NCBI GenBank assembly: GCA_003550325.1
Contig: QKWP01000068.1
Coordinates: forward strand, 165,434 to 229,433
DNA: 64,000 nt
From: Gigaspora rosea
Taxonomy: Eukaryota; Glomeromycota; Glomeromycetes; Diversisporales; Gigasporaceae
Direction: 5' to 3'
Below, in pieces: positions 46,854 to 57,205 of the stretch. The position numbers and the translations under genes were made by a program. How positions within the stretch are numbered: position 1 is the first letter of the stretch; each line of letters begins with the position of its first letter. The notes under the pieces are model-generated. The model was not told where the DNA came from. It saw only the letters and a list, made by a program, of their open reading frames with translations, and made no database searches.

Positions 46854-47254
46854 ATTATAATTTTTATCATTAAAAATCCTCGGCTGACTTAATCATTAGC
46901 TTGTTTCGAACTCGTATTGTGCAAATTGTAAATCATCTGATCACGCCATTACTGTCATTAATAAATTTCTCTATTTTATTATTAACGCTAACAACGGCCC
47001 GTTCTCGTTATACATTAAGCGTGGTTTAATCTTGTTTAACAAACTAAAGGGTTTGTATTTGAATTTTAACCAAAAACTACATTTTATAGTTGTTTCAAAA
47101 TGCGTATTATCATAATATTTAGTTTAATTGATATTTACTATTAGGACCGACGGTCCTTTCGGTCCGTCCTAAAAAGGACCGGACCGGCCCAGTCCCTGGA
47201 CAGACCGAAGGACCGTCGGTCCGGACCGGACCGATTAACAGCCCTAGTTGATAT

Positions 47255-47855
47255 TAAATGTCACAAACCTGAATAACTTAAAATAAGCCAAGTAATTTCA
47301 TATCATTCATTTAGTTTTATTTTATTACCTGTTACATTAATTTATTCAATGAACCTAAAATAGTTCCTTAATTTCATCGATTTTAAACGATATACTTACC
47401 AGCAAAACCACAAATCCCAAGTACAATAACACAATTGCCATTTATAAAGATTAAATAAAAAAAACATATAGTATACGACTTGAGATTATTAATGAAATTT
47501 TGGATATTAGTTTGGAATTTAAGGCGAATACAAATCCAAAATATCCCGTTAAATAGTCAATTTGACTTTAAAATAGTCAGTAATTTTTTTCCTGCTTCCA
47601 CAAAAGTTTGTACATAGGATTTTATAGAACATACAAAGTCGTTTCATCCAAATGATGTATTGCAAAATAAATAGATTAAGCATTTCAATAATTACACACA
47701 CTGAGCATTGATAAATGCGATTTCCTAGTGCTTTGTTGTGGAAGGTAGGGCTGGTACCAGAAGCTGATGGAAGTTGAAAAATAGGTCACATAAATAACAA
47801 GCAACACTAACATTACTCAAAAATAGATTTGGTAGATTTTCACCAATAATGATAT
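47255..47855. other. Intergenic, no gene seen
   Basis: AT-rich, no element limits and no plausible coding frame apart from short shadows. Confidence 0.35.
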
Positions 47856-48725
47856 TGCTGACACCAAATTTCACCGACAGCCATTTCTCCAACAGACCAT
47901 CTTCCCAACAGACCACTTCTCCGGCAACTCATCTGGTTTTAGTAGATTTCGCTGACAGTCATTTCGCCGACGAACTATCCCTAGTAGGGTTCTTGAAATT
48001 TGTTACTTCGAGTCACCGATATTATGACAATATGATATCAATAAGATATACTTTATTTTATAAACACCCTTGCAATCTACAGAGTTGAGTCAACTAACTT
48101 ATTGTCTTCTCCAATCATGGGAGTTATAACATATATTATTGTGCACGTGATCAAAATAGGTCATGCCCTAGGGCATGCCTTTAACACAGTGTAAAAAATT
48201 CAAATTTAAATTATATGCGCCTTGCGCACTAAATTTTAAAATTGACATGCGTTGTTCGCAATAAATTTTAAAGCTAATGCGCATGTAAATACCAGGAACG
48301 TGGTCATGCTTGCATAACAGAGTTGTCATTTAGAAAATTGGATCGTATAATCTAACTACGACATCTAATGATTCTGTTTAGGGGGTTTTCGCCATTAAAT
48401 ATAGCACACATTATCTTTTGGTAAAAATGTGCAAATACCGCACATTCAAATAAAACTTATGTGCGGAATGAACATAGCGCACGTCAATTTTTTCACTGCC
48501 TTAACCCAAGGTACGCCCCTATGTGCATGTCTGACTTTTAACCGTGCCCGAACCCTAATGCCTAGCACTATAGCTATAAACAATTTAACCTTTAGCCTAA
48601 ATCGGGTCAAATTTGTCAACGAAATAGCTATCGGCGAAATGAAATAGCTGTCGGTGAAATGGCTAGTTGGGACTTGGGCTGTCAGGGAATGGTTGTCGGT
48701 AAAATAGGTGCCGGCTACGGATGGA
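47856..48725. repeat. CGACAGCCATTTC repeat cluster in inverted orientation
   Basis: 47860-47970 has repeated 'ccgacagccatttctcc' words. 48605-48720 carries the reverse, 'gtcggcgaaatg' and 'gtcggtgaaatggc'. The two clusters point at each other across ~640 bases, like subterminal repeats of one element. The same motif family appears near 860-1090 and 49318. Terminal repeats and duplications were not found. The 48429-48647 frame is not believed to be a gene. Confidence 0.5.
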
Positions 48726-48892
48726 CAAAGTAATTTTGTAAGTAAGAACTAAATATCACTTATACTTAAGTAATATTAAGTAATAAGTATTTATTACTTA
48801 TGATTTGTGCACTTGACTACATGATAACGGCCATGAGTAAGTGGTTAAGACTGAGATTTAAGTCAAATATGTAAGAATTACTATTTTACTTA

Positions 48893-49172
48893 GGCCACAC
48901 AAAGTTGATTTTTCGTTTTGCATTACCTGCCGTCCCGTTTTTTCAATCTTTTCAATTTTTCTTCTTCTTTTTTTTTTTTTTTTTTTTAGATCCCAATTGT
49001 GCCAATTGTTCGATTTTTGACATCTATTTTTTCCTGCTATTTTAATCCGGTGTCACCCGATGGAGGCCTTAATTTACCGTAATTGTTCAATAGGACTGAC
49101 AGGAAAAATAAGACTATAGGCCCAATTTTTTGATTCCTTTTTGTGCAAAATGAAAATTATCCTTGCATAATC
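48893..49172. mobile_element. Harbinger-type MITE, GGCCACGCAAAGTT family (copy 4)
   Basis: The left end is GGCCACACAAAGTTGATTTT and the right end is a degenerate reverse complement (ATTATCCTTGCATAATC). TTA lies on both sides (48890-48892, 49173-49175). Inside are a T-run and 'ggtgtcacccgatgg', matching the copies at 9742 and 22179. Confidence 0.7.
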
Positions 49173-49630
49173 TTAAATTTGAACATTTTCTATTTGCAGT
49201 AAATTAAAAAATTCCGTCCATCCGTCCCGAATTCTTATAGCAAAAAGTCTTAAGTATTATTAGGTATTTTTAAATATTACAATGTAAATGATTTTGCCAT
49301 TTCTAGTGCCAGCAAAATGGATGTCGGCAAAATTGGCAAATACCATGAGGGAGGAGGATCAGCCCGACGGGTCACCCGGTTGAACTTATGGTTGACGGGT
49401 CAAAACACTACTCATAGGCATGCTTCTGACAGGTTTCATTACCTTATTTTCTTGATGCTATTTTATCTTTGCCGAATCATGTGCGTACAATATAATGCTT
49501 GTATTAAGATTATTAAAAATATTATTTATATTAATAATTTATCGTTATGACATTTTAATTAATATATTATAGGTTTTATAGCCATTTTAAAGAAAGTAAA
49601 AAATACAATTTTAAAATATGGAGGTGTCAG
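49173..49630. other. Intergenic, short repeat words
   Basis: Contains 'atgtcggcaaaattggcaaa' at 49321 from the GTCGG repeat family. The 77-codon open frame at 49317-49550 starts in this repeat and has no recognisable features. Confidence 0.35.
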
Positions 49631-49632
49631 TA

Positions 49633-49852
49633 GAAACGAAGCAAATCATTTTTAGTATATTTTTTTAAAAAAAATTTTTGATTAAAAAATCTTAATAACA
49701 ATTAAACAATCATGATAAATTTTTTTTATTTTAATTCTATAACTATATAAAATTAAAATAAAAAATTTTTATTAAACTTTGTTTAATAGTTATTAAGATA
49801 TTTTATCTAAATTAAAAAAAAATTATTTAGAAATAATTTGCTTGGTTTATAC
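49633..49852. repeat. AT-rich foldback repeat
   Basis: 'gaagcaaatcatttttagta' and 'gattaaaaaatcttaataac' + 'aattaaaca' on the left pair with 'tttgtttaatagttattaag' and 'aataatttgcttggttt' on the right. This gives ~220-bp imperfect arms without coding content. Confidence 0.6.
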
Positions 49853-50510
49853 CAATCAAATTATCGAATTTTGATGATCAATCATGAAAGAGAAGCGAAA
49901 ACCTTGGAAAATACAAAAAACGGCAGCCTAAACTTACCTTGGTGTATTAAATAAAAATGTCGGGAAGGCAATTTTGCTTATATATTACAACTTAAAACCT
50001 ATCTAACCCTAATCTAAGATGACCTAACCATAAAGCTCTTCACTACACTAGCTTACTTCCTTTATTTTTTCTTTAAGTAAAATCGAAGGAAACTTCTCTA
50101 TTTGTATTCTATTGTATTGGGTTGGGTTCTATTGTATTGGATCGTGGTCTGATAATCTTTATTGAAGTCAAATTCATTCGTTTATATACATTCGAATTAA
50201 TTAGTGGACACTTTAACGTGCTAATTGGCACGGTAACGTGTTGTTTGACACGCTACGTGCTAGTACAACTAAGCCTAGCACGTTAACATACTATTGAGGA
50301 TGTTTATAATCCGCGCTAACACGTTAACGTGTTATGAAGATTTTACAAAAAAGGGGTGATTATATGTCAATCACCAAGTTTACACGAATTTTGACTAACA
50401 TTTAATGAATTAAAATGATCTCATACTAAAGAGGATCTATTTACAAATGGGGGTAAACTAATCGGGAAATTCAAATCTTCAAATGTCACAATTTCGAATT
50501 GTGACACTAC
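49853..50510. other. Intergenic, LTR-like debris
   Basis: 'ttctattgtattggg' / 'ttctattgtattgga' are repeated near 50108-50145. 'cacgttaac' / 'taacgtgtt' recur near 50215-50340. A perfect palindrome TGTCACAATT-TCG-AATTGTGACA lies at 50484-50506. Such a hairpin is often seen at LTR ends, but no full LTR pair or duplication was found. Confidence 0.35.
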
Positions 50511-50725
50511 GCCCTGTCAATTTCGTTGTATAGTTACCAGGTATGGTAGGGATTATAGAATATCAGTATGGTACAACATGCCAGATCAGTATGGTATGGA
50601 TGCAATTTTATCAACCGTACCATATTGATCTGCTAATATTAAATATATATATTAGCAGAACAGTATGGTACGCTTTGATAAAATCCACACCATACCATAC
50701 GGATCTGGTAGCTATACAATTTTTA
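50511..50725. repeat. ATCAGTATGGTAYG palindromic repeat, copy 1
   Basis: The left side, 'ttgtatagttaccaggtatg', is matched in reverse by 'catacggatctggtagctatacaa' on the right. Between them TATGGTAC and GTACCATA words alternate with a central 'gctaatatta...tattagc' palindrome. It shares the flank 'ctacgccctgtcaatttc' with the array at 55400. Confidence 0.7.
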
Positions 50726-51440
50726 CATTTTTTTATCGTTATATTTGTTTCCTTGAATAATTGATAAGCGGACTAGATATCTTTAATATAAGTTTTCACA
50801 CACGATATATTTTTCAATGTGTTTATCATACTAATTTTTCTTTATTGTAGACATTAATGTTCAATTTTGATAATATAAGGGAATCAATTCTTGATCCAAC
50901 GTCAATTAGCCAATTAAAAATTAGGATCAGGTGTAACGTAAAGAAATTCCTTATAATAAGGCAGAATGGGGGGATAACGGTGCCAAATAATCCTTTTTCA
51001 TGATGGTTGTGCTGATTATTATATTGGTAACGGGGTGGCGTTTTTGCTTTGCGATGCACTTACGTAATATTCATGCATATGTGTGCATATTACATGAATA
51101 TTAAGTATACAGGATTCGTACATTTGTATGTACTGTACTGTATTCTATTTTTTCTCACAAATTTTATTTTAAAATAAGATGTTAATACTTGCAATCATGA
51201 TTAACATAACAAGAAAAGATTCTACGGCAATACCCGTGAATCCTGTTATTGATCATCGCGACAAGTTTTTTTTTCGAGTCGACGTGAGGTCGACGGATCG
51301 AAAAGATGCCAAGCAGGGGAAGGTGCCCCTGAAACCAATGGTGGAAACCAGTCCGAACTGGTTTGATCAAGCTCAAAGCCGAATTGATGCAACCAACTTC
51401 AGGTGAGTATGAATTTAATGTCCTGCCTTAAATGGCAATC
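50726..51440. other. Intergenic, no firm gene
   Basis: A 75-codon open frame at 51179-51406 (with VDVRSTDRKDAKQGKVPLKP) ends just before a GTGAGT-like donor (51403). This is mildly coding-like, but there is no family match, no partner exon and an overlapping frame on the other strand. I leave it uncalled. 'ggatcaggtgtaacgtaa' at 50925 is a dispersed word. Confidence 0.3.
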
Positions 51441-51454
51441 ACTAACCCGATAAG

Positions 51455-51780
51455 GATCGCTGTGAGAATAAAAGCAAGTCAGAGGTGCAAATGGCCACAC
51501 GCAAACTCAAGTTGCGGCAGACCACAATTCGCAATATGAATTGCTATTTTCGGAAGCTTATCCCGTATCAGTTTAATTATGCATAACGACAAACTACAGT
51601 TAAATGTAATAAGTGCATTCATCAAATAAAACTTAACTCCGGCATATTAGTCCGGACTAATCCAACTTTTGGAACATGCGTGCAATACTTTTCAATATAT
51701 GTTGTGCATTGGGATAATCATTCACGATTAATATGGTGAGTAGGCTCCGCTAATAAGTTGCATGTGTACAAGATTTTTTC
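51455..51780. repeat. Dispersed repeat fragment (CGGGCGGGAAACCAC family)
   Basis: Shares 'acgcaaactcaagttgcgg', 'gcttatcccgtatcagttta', 'tccggactaatccaactttt' and 'gcgtgcaatacttt' with the fragments at 16921 and 62470-62880. It is the longest copy here for the downstream half. Confidence 0.55.
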
Positions 51781-51959
51781 ATATATGTTAGTTGATCGTG
51801 ATACTCAGTAGGTGCTCGCGCATGATATTTTATCCGTAAATGTAGTTATGAAAAAACTTATTTAAAACCAATTTTGCCTGACCAGTCGTTTCTGGTGATC
51901 CCTGATTAGTTATCTTTTCGATCTGTTGACTTCTGTCAACTGACAAAAAAAAAGATTTG

Positions 51960-52535
51960 TAACAGACCACCAGGGTGAAAATGAAGTTTAATTCTTTTCA
52001 CTTTAACGATGGTTTTCAAGAGAATGTGTGTATAATTAACCATAATCATTTAATCATTCAATAAATACCAGGGTGAGTACGAAGTTTAATTTTGTTCACT
52101 TTAACGATTGTGTTTTAGAAAAATGTATGATTAACTATAATCATTTAATCATTCAATAAATTACCAGAATGAATATGAAATTTAATTCTGTTCAAATGTA
52201 TGATTAACCGTAAACATTTAATCATTCAATAAAATTACCAGGACGAGTATTATGTTTAATTCGGTTCACTTTAACGTGATTGTGTTTCAAGAGAATCATC
52301 TAATCACTCAATAAATCATCAGGGTGAGTATGAAGTTTAATTCTGTTCACTTTGATGATTGTGTTTTAAGACGATGTATTATTAGCCATAATCCATTTAA
52401 TCGTTCAATAAATTACCAGGGTGAGTATGAAGTTTAATTCTTTCCACTTTAACAATTGCATTCTATGTGCAATTAACGATGATCATTTAATCGTCCAATA
52501 AATTACTAGCATGAGTATAAAGCTTAATTTTTTTC
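51960..52535. repeat. ~75-100-bp tandem repeat array
   Basis: Seven units each start like 'taccagggtgagtatgaagt' (about 51967, 52067, 52162, 52236, 52316, 52415, 52503). Each contains 'ttaattctgttcactttaac' and 'catttaatcattcaataaat'. An eighth unit, 53816-53925, lies beyond a 1.2-kb interruption. It is probably internal to the Helitron ending at 53976. Confidence 0.85.
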
Positions 52536-52917
52536 GGTATATCTATGCTCACTAAAAATTATTGCAAAATCGCGCAACCGGACAACAACCAAGTAATTGC
52601 TCAATTATTATTGCTCGATTAGCTACTTTATTGCTATATACGAAAAAACATATGGGAATAGGTTCGCTATCCAAAAAAACTCTAGATTAATACTTGAAAC
52701 TCAATACCTAATAGTCTATGAAAACTTATCTGAACCTGTACCAATCATTCTCTCAACCTATCAGACACTAACTACTGACCCTTCAGTCCCCAAATTTCCT
52801 AAACCCAAAGGTCCCACCACACCCTGCCTACAACATGAAACCGCAACATAAGCAAGATAACTAACATACGTATATAGCTAAAAAGAGAATCGGGACGTCA
52901 TCTTGTGTATCTCTTTC

Positions 52918-53345
52918 AGGTACTTGCACTGACACTGCAGCTGTGGACCCTAACTGTCCATTAATAAGGTCCTTGCACTGCCACTGCAGCTGCGGAGCCT
53001 AACTATTCACTAATAAGGTCCTTGCACTGCCACTGCAGCCGCGGAGCCTAAATTCATTAATAAGGTCCTTACACTGCCACTGCAGCCGTGATTCTAACTT
53101 ACCATTAATAAGGTCCTTGCACTGCCACTGCAGCCGCGGAGCCTAACTGCTCATTTTTAAGGTCCTTGCACTGTCACTGCAACCGCGGAGCCTTCTATTC
53201 ACTAATAAGGTCCTTGCTGCTACTGCAGCCGCGGATCCTAACTGTCCATTAATAAGGGTCGCTTCACTGCCCCTGCAGCCGTAGAGCCCAAAAATTGCTA
53301 CTGATGGTCCTTGCACTGATGGTCCTTGCACTGCCATGCAGCAAT
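52918..53345. repeat. ~50-57-bp GC-richer tandem array
   Basis: About eight units of 'aggtccttgcactgccactg' followed by 'cagccgcggagcctaactgtccattaata'. It is GC-rich against an AT-rich background and lies within the interruption between units of the previous array. Minus-strand frames across it are repeat artefacts. Confidence 0.85.
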
Positions 53346-53814
53346 AAAATCCAAAAAAACATACTACAATATCTACTGTAGCTGTGACTGATACTAATAA
53401 TACTTGCAAGCCACTTAAAATAGGGGGCAGGAGATAGAGCCAAGGCGAGCGATAGCAAAACCAAAGGTAACTTCTTCAATTCCGAAACAACAAACCCTTA
53501 TAACTTCATTCCTTAACATCCGCATGCCCATAGCCACCATTCATACACTTAGCCCTACTTCAATATATCCTCTTTACCAGTATTCGTCGAAACCTAAATT
53601 TGCTAAAATCATACGATACTACAACAAAAACAACAAACAAACCCACCCTTAAACAAGAAGCCTCAATCAAAACACAAACTATAAAAAAAAAAATCTACAT
53701 GATCCGCAATAAAATCAGCTGATCTCGCAATAATGACTGCTCCGTCACTTTGTTGACGAGCTTATCGGTGATTGTATGTCTGTGCAGAGATCTACAAATT
53801 TGATTATTCAATAA

Positions 53815-53976
53815 ATTACCAGCGTGAGTATGAAGTTTAATTCATTTCACTGTAACAATTGTGTTTCAGGACAATGTATAATTAATCATAATCATTTAAT
53901 TGTTCAATAAATTACTATGCATTAATTTAAATTGACTACCCTTAACCCGTGCCGGAGGCACGGGCTAATATGCTAG
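53815..53976 (+). mobile_element. Helitron 3' terminus
   Basis: A perfect 8-bp stem CCCGTGCC / GGCACGGG (53946-53953 and 53957-53964, loop GGA) is followed 8 bases later by CTAG (53973-53976) and then T. A GC hairpin just before a terminal CTRR, inserted before T, is the defining Helitron 3' structure. The tandem array unit at 53816 directly precedes it. The 5' TC end and any Rep/helicase gene were not located. The element may reach back past 51.9 kb. Confidence 0.7.
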
Positions 53977-54000
53977 TTCAAAACAAACGAAAACGTATTT

Positions 54001-54008
54001 ATCTAGCA
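54001..54008. repeat. Target-site duplication ATCTAGCA (left)
   Basis: Identical octamers ATCTAGCA border the element at 54009-55236 (right copy 55237-55244), a perfect 8-bp hAT-type duplication. Confidence 0.9.
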
Positions 54009-55236
54009 TAGTGCCGTACCCGGATAACTTTTTATCCGAATGATTGTAACCTTTAACAAAATTTAATAACCGGTTTTATATCCTATTCAAATGAAAGGAT
54101 AACGGTTATATCAGGATAAGATATTTATATGATTGTTATACAGTATTATTGCATAAATCAAATAAAGTAATATAATAATAAAGTAAAAAAAAATTATAAA
54201 AACGAATAAAAATGAATCACTATATGCTCGCCTAAATATTAAATGTGACAGATTAAAATGAAATCGGATTAAAATGTAATTTTTCTAGTTTTTAAGCAAA
54301 ATTTTAAATTTTTTGGAGGACATTTTTGGAGGGTTTTTTTTAGCATTAGGGTTAGGGTTATTAATAAACGAGTATATGTGAGTTTTATAAGCTATAAAGG
54401 GTGTGCAAGAGAGGTCCCCAGTTTCATTTTAATCTGATTTCATTTTAATCTGCCACATTAAATGCTAACTTTTCATACATTAAAAGAATAGTTCTAATAT
54501 TCATATATATTTAACAATGTAATTAATAATTTTTACATCCCTGCGTAGAACACATCCACATTTGTTTTTCGGCAACGGCAGGAATCTGGTCGGGTGTCAT
54601 GTCTAGAAGATAATTACTAAATGTTTTTTAAACAAACATAAATTTATCGACATAAAAAACTTGCATCCCCAAGTTATTCCTATTTTGTTTAGGCATGAGA
54701 AGTTCTTCTGTTACGCCAATACAAAAAAGATGACGAAACAATAAAAAAATAATCTTTATATATATTAATGAAAAAAAATCAATGTAATTATTAATAAGTA
54801 ATTATTATCAGTAATTTATTACATGATCTGCATACAAGATGAAAATCAGAAAGAACACATGTCAATTCAGATTTACGTAAATTCAGAAATGATAAGTAAT
54901 TATTATCAGTAATTTATTACTTGATCTGCATAAAAGATGAAAGTCAGAAAGAACACATATCACCTATTAAATAAATATAATAAACAAACGAAATATTAAA
55001 ATCATGTTCTTATTTAAAATACATTAAATTTATGATGTAGACAAGTTTTACACCGAGTGATGCTAGTATATAAATAATACGCAATTAAAATTTTTATTAT
55101 TTATCCTATATTATCTTATATTATATCTTAAGTTAACCGGATACCTCAATAACTTATCTGTTTATCAGTTTTATAATTCAGGCATCCGGATAGCCTAACA
55201 GTTAACCGGTTATTGTACCCTAGGGTACGACCACTA
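54009..55236. mobile_element. hAT-like non-autonomous element
   Basis: The ends are TAGTGCCGTACCCGGATAAC (left) and, read inward from the right, TAGTGGTCGTACCCTAGGG. Both have subterminal AACCGGTTAT words. A perfect 8-bp duplication surrounds it. There is no transposase. The interior holds a ~75-bp direct duplication (54793-54868, 54893-54962) and a nested inverted-repeat element at 54243-54469. It lies 32 bases from the Helitron end. Confidence 0.88.
54243..54469. mobile_element. Nested MITE with telomere-like TTAGGGTTAGGG
   Basis: Inverted ends TGTGACAGATTAAAATGAAA and TGTGGCAGATTAAAATGAAA (read inward) surround 227 bases. TTAAA lies outside both ends. The interior contains 'attagggttagggttatta' at 54346-54364, two TTAGGG units. 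Matching interiors occur near 1205 and 25385, and an end-like fragment ('tcatttaatccgccaca') lies near 2145. Confidence 0.7.
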
Positions 55237-55399
55237 ATCTAGCAAATCATCTTTCTGGCCTAACAAAAAAGTTTTCTCGCACAATTTTGCTATATAATGC
55301 ACCTTCTAACCACCCACATGAACCCAAACCCTAACGAATTCAATTTTTTTCTCAAAGACAATTGATGCCGGAAAGTCACGTGTCAGGAAAATCGATCCT

Positions 55400-55965
55400 A
55401 CGCCCTGTCAATTTCATTGTATAGCTACCAGACCCGTATGGTATGGTATGGTGTGGATTTTATCAAATCGTACCATACTGTTCTGCTAATATATAGATTT
55501 AATATAATAGCATATCAGTATGGAACGATTTTTAAATATACGTACCATACTATTTGATATTAATGTAGATCAGTATGGTACGCTTTGATAAATTGCATCC
55601 ATACCATACTGATCTGGCATGTCGTACCATACTGATATTCGTAATACCTGGTATGGTATGGATTTTTATCAAATCGTACCATACTGTTCTGCTAATATAT
55701 AGATTTAATATAATAGCATATCAGTATGGAACGATTTTTAAATATACGTACCATACTATTTGATATTAATGTAGATCAGTATGGTACGCTTTGATAAATT
55801 GCATCCATACCATACTGATCTGGCATGTCGTACCATACTGATATTCGTAATACCTGGTATGGTATGGATTTTTATCAAATCGTACCATACTGTTCTGCTA
55901 TTATATAGATTTAATATAGTATCAAATCAGTATGGTATGATTTTTAAATATATGATCCATACTAT
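55400..55965. repeat. ~206-bp tandem array of ATCAGTATGGTAYG palindromes
   Basis: A unit running from 'ggtatggtatggatttttat' through 'accatactgttctgctaata' and 'gtagatcagtatggtacgct' to 'tcgtaatacctggtatggta' is present two and a half times with near identity (about 55440, 55650, 55857). The two 62/84-codon frames starting MVRFDKLHPYH are read from it and are not genes. Confidence 0.85.
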
Positions 55966-56771
55966 TAGTGATGGGCAACGCGCGGGATCCGCGTGGGATG
56001 CGCGGGATTTAAAAACTCCCACGCTGGATTTTTAATATAAGATTGTCTGGCCTGCGTTAGCATATCATCTGGCCCGCATTAACAAATTATCCGGTCTGCT
56101 TTAACATAAGTGGGCCAATTCCTAATTGGTATTTGATGTAAATAAAAATATTATGCACGCATTAACTTTTGATTTGTTTCTCGTTCCACATATATACGTA
56201 CGTACAGAGATAATGCGCAAACTGTATATTGAAATATATTTTTTAAATTGTCATTATTAATAAAGTGGGAATTTATTATTGATTATTATTGAGTATAAAA
56301 GTGACTATTTGATCAGAAATTATAAGCCGATTATTTTCTTATGAGTCGTTTATGAATTTTTGTGTGTATATAACCTTATTACTTATAAATTTACAGTAAC
56401 ACATTTATACCTCGTTATGCAACTTATTACTTATAAATTTTTATACGTTTATATGATTTGATCGCTTTGTTGCCATTATAATTTTTAAATACTGTATAAT
56501 AATAAATTGATAAAATTAAGACAAATCTGAATTGATAAATTTATAATTCTAAGATTCAAATGTTTTAAAAGTAGGCAAAATCTATATAAGCATTCTATTT
56601 GTAATAAAATGCAGTGAAATTTCTAAGAAATGATTATTATTTTAACGAGAAATTATATCCTAGTGATGATTTATATAAATATATTTATTAATCGTGAAAA
56701 ATTCGGAAACTCTACTCGATCCCGCGAATCCCGCGCGGGATTTTAAAAAAAATCGTGTTTGCCCATCACTA
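55966..56771. mobile_element. hAT-like MITE (TAGTGATGGGCAA ends) nested in the array
   Basis: The left end TAGTGATGGGCAAC is matched by TTTGCCCATCACTA at the right, both followed inward by GC-rich CGCGCGGGATCCCGCG words. The flanking octamers CATACTAT and CGTATTAT agree at six of eight, a decayed 8-bp duplication. Host array sequence (TATGGTACG words) continues on both sides. There is no coding sequence. Confidence 0.75.
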
Positions 56772-57205
56772 CGTATTATATTTATATCAGTATGGTACGG
56801 TTTGATAAAATGCATCCATACCATACTGATCTGGTATGTCGTACTATACTGATATTCGCAATACACCCGAATTTTTAAAATCTGTACCATACTGATCTGG
56901 TGTTATATATATTAGTAGAATTTAGCTTCTTGATCTGCTATAATTTGTATAAATATATATGGGTGCAATTAATTGATTTAAAAAAAGAACATAATTGTAA
57001 AGGATCAAATATCTAAATAATTAAACTAATCATTTGTTATACCTTCAAAGTTTCATACATTTTTCTATTTTCAATTTTTTAATAGATTTAGTATGAAAGG
57101 GATAAAGTATATCTATGATTTTTTTTCACTAAAAATCATATATATACACATGTACCTTTCTCAATTACCTTAAAATAAATTGTTGAAGAAACTATATCAA
57201 TAACA
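56772..57205. repeat. Tail of the TATGGTACG array and gene upstream region
   Basis: 56772-56910 continues the ATCAGTATGGTACG repeat after the nested element. The rest is AT-rich sequence upstream of the secreted-protein gene, with 'tatatatacaca' near 57141 as a weak TATA candidate about 65 bases before the ATG. Confidence 0.45.

Larger units (their letters stand above)
45339..47246 (-). mobile_element. hAT DNA transposon, degraded
   Basis: The ends are inverted repeats TAGGGCTGTTAATCGGTCCG (45339) and its reverse complement ending CAGCCCTA at 47246. They are flanked by 8-bp GTTGATAG and GTTGATAT (one mismatch), the hAT signature. Both subterminal regions are rich in GGACCGGACCG. A minus-strand open frame (46626-46853) keeps the hAT dimerisation domain. 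Much of the transposase is lost, and a ~497-bp insertion lies at 45435-45931, so the element is dead. Confidence 0.9.

Noticed and set aside
51179-51406. 75-codon frame as a gene
   Set aside because: A comparable frame runs on the opposite strand, no recognisable motif, and no convincing partner exon despite a GTGAGT at its end.
53143-53479. Minus-strand frames with Ala/Val-rich protein
   Set aside because: Coincide with the ~55-bp tandem array; reading frame follows repeat units.
55575-56035. Two similar frames starting MVRFDKLHPYHTD, looking like a duplicated gene
   Set aside because: They are the same ~206-bp tandem repeat read twice; no splice sites, family or composition support.
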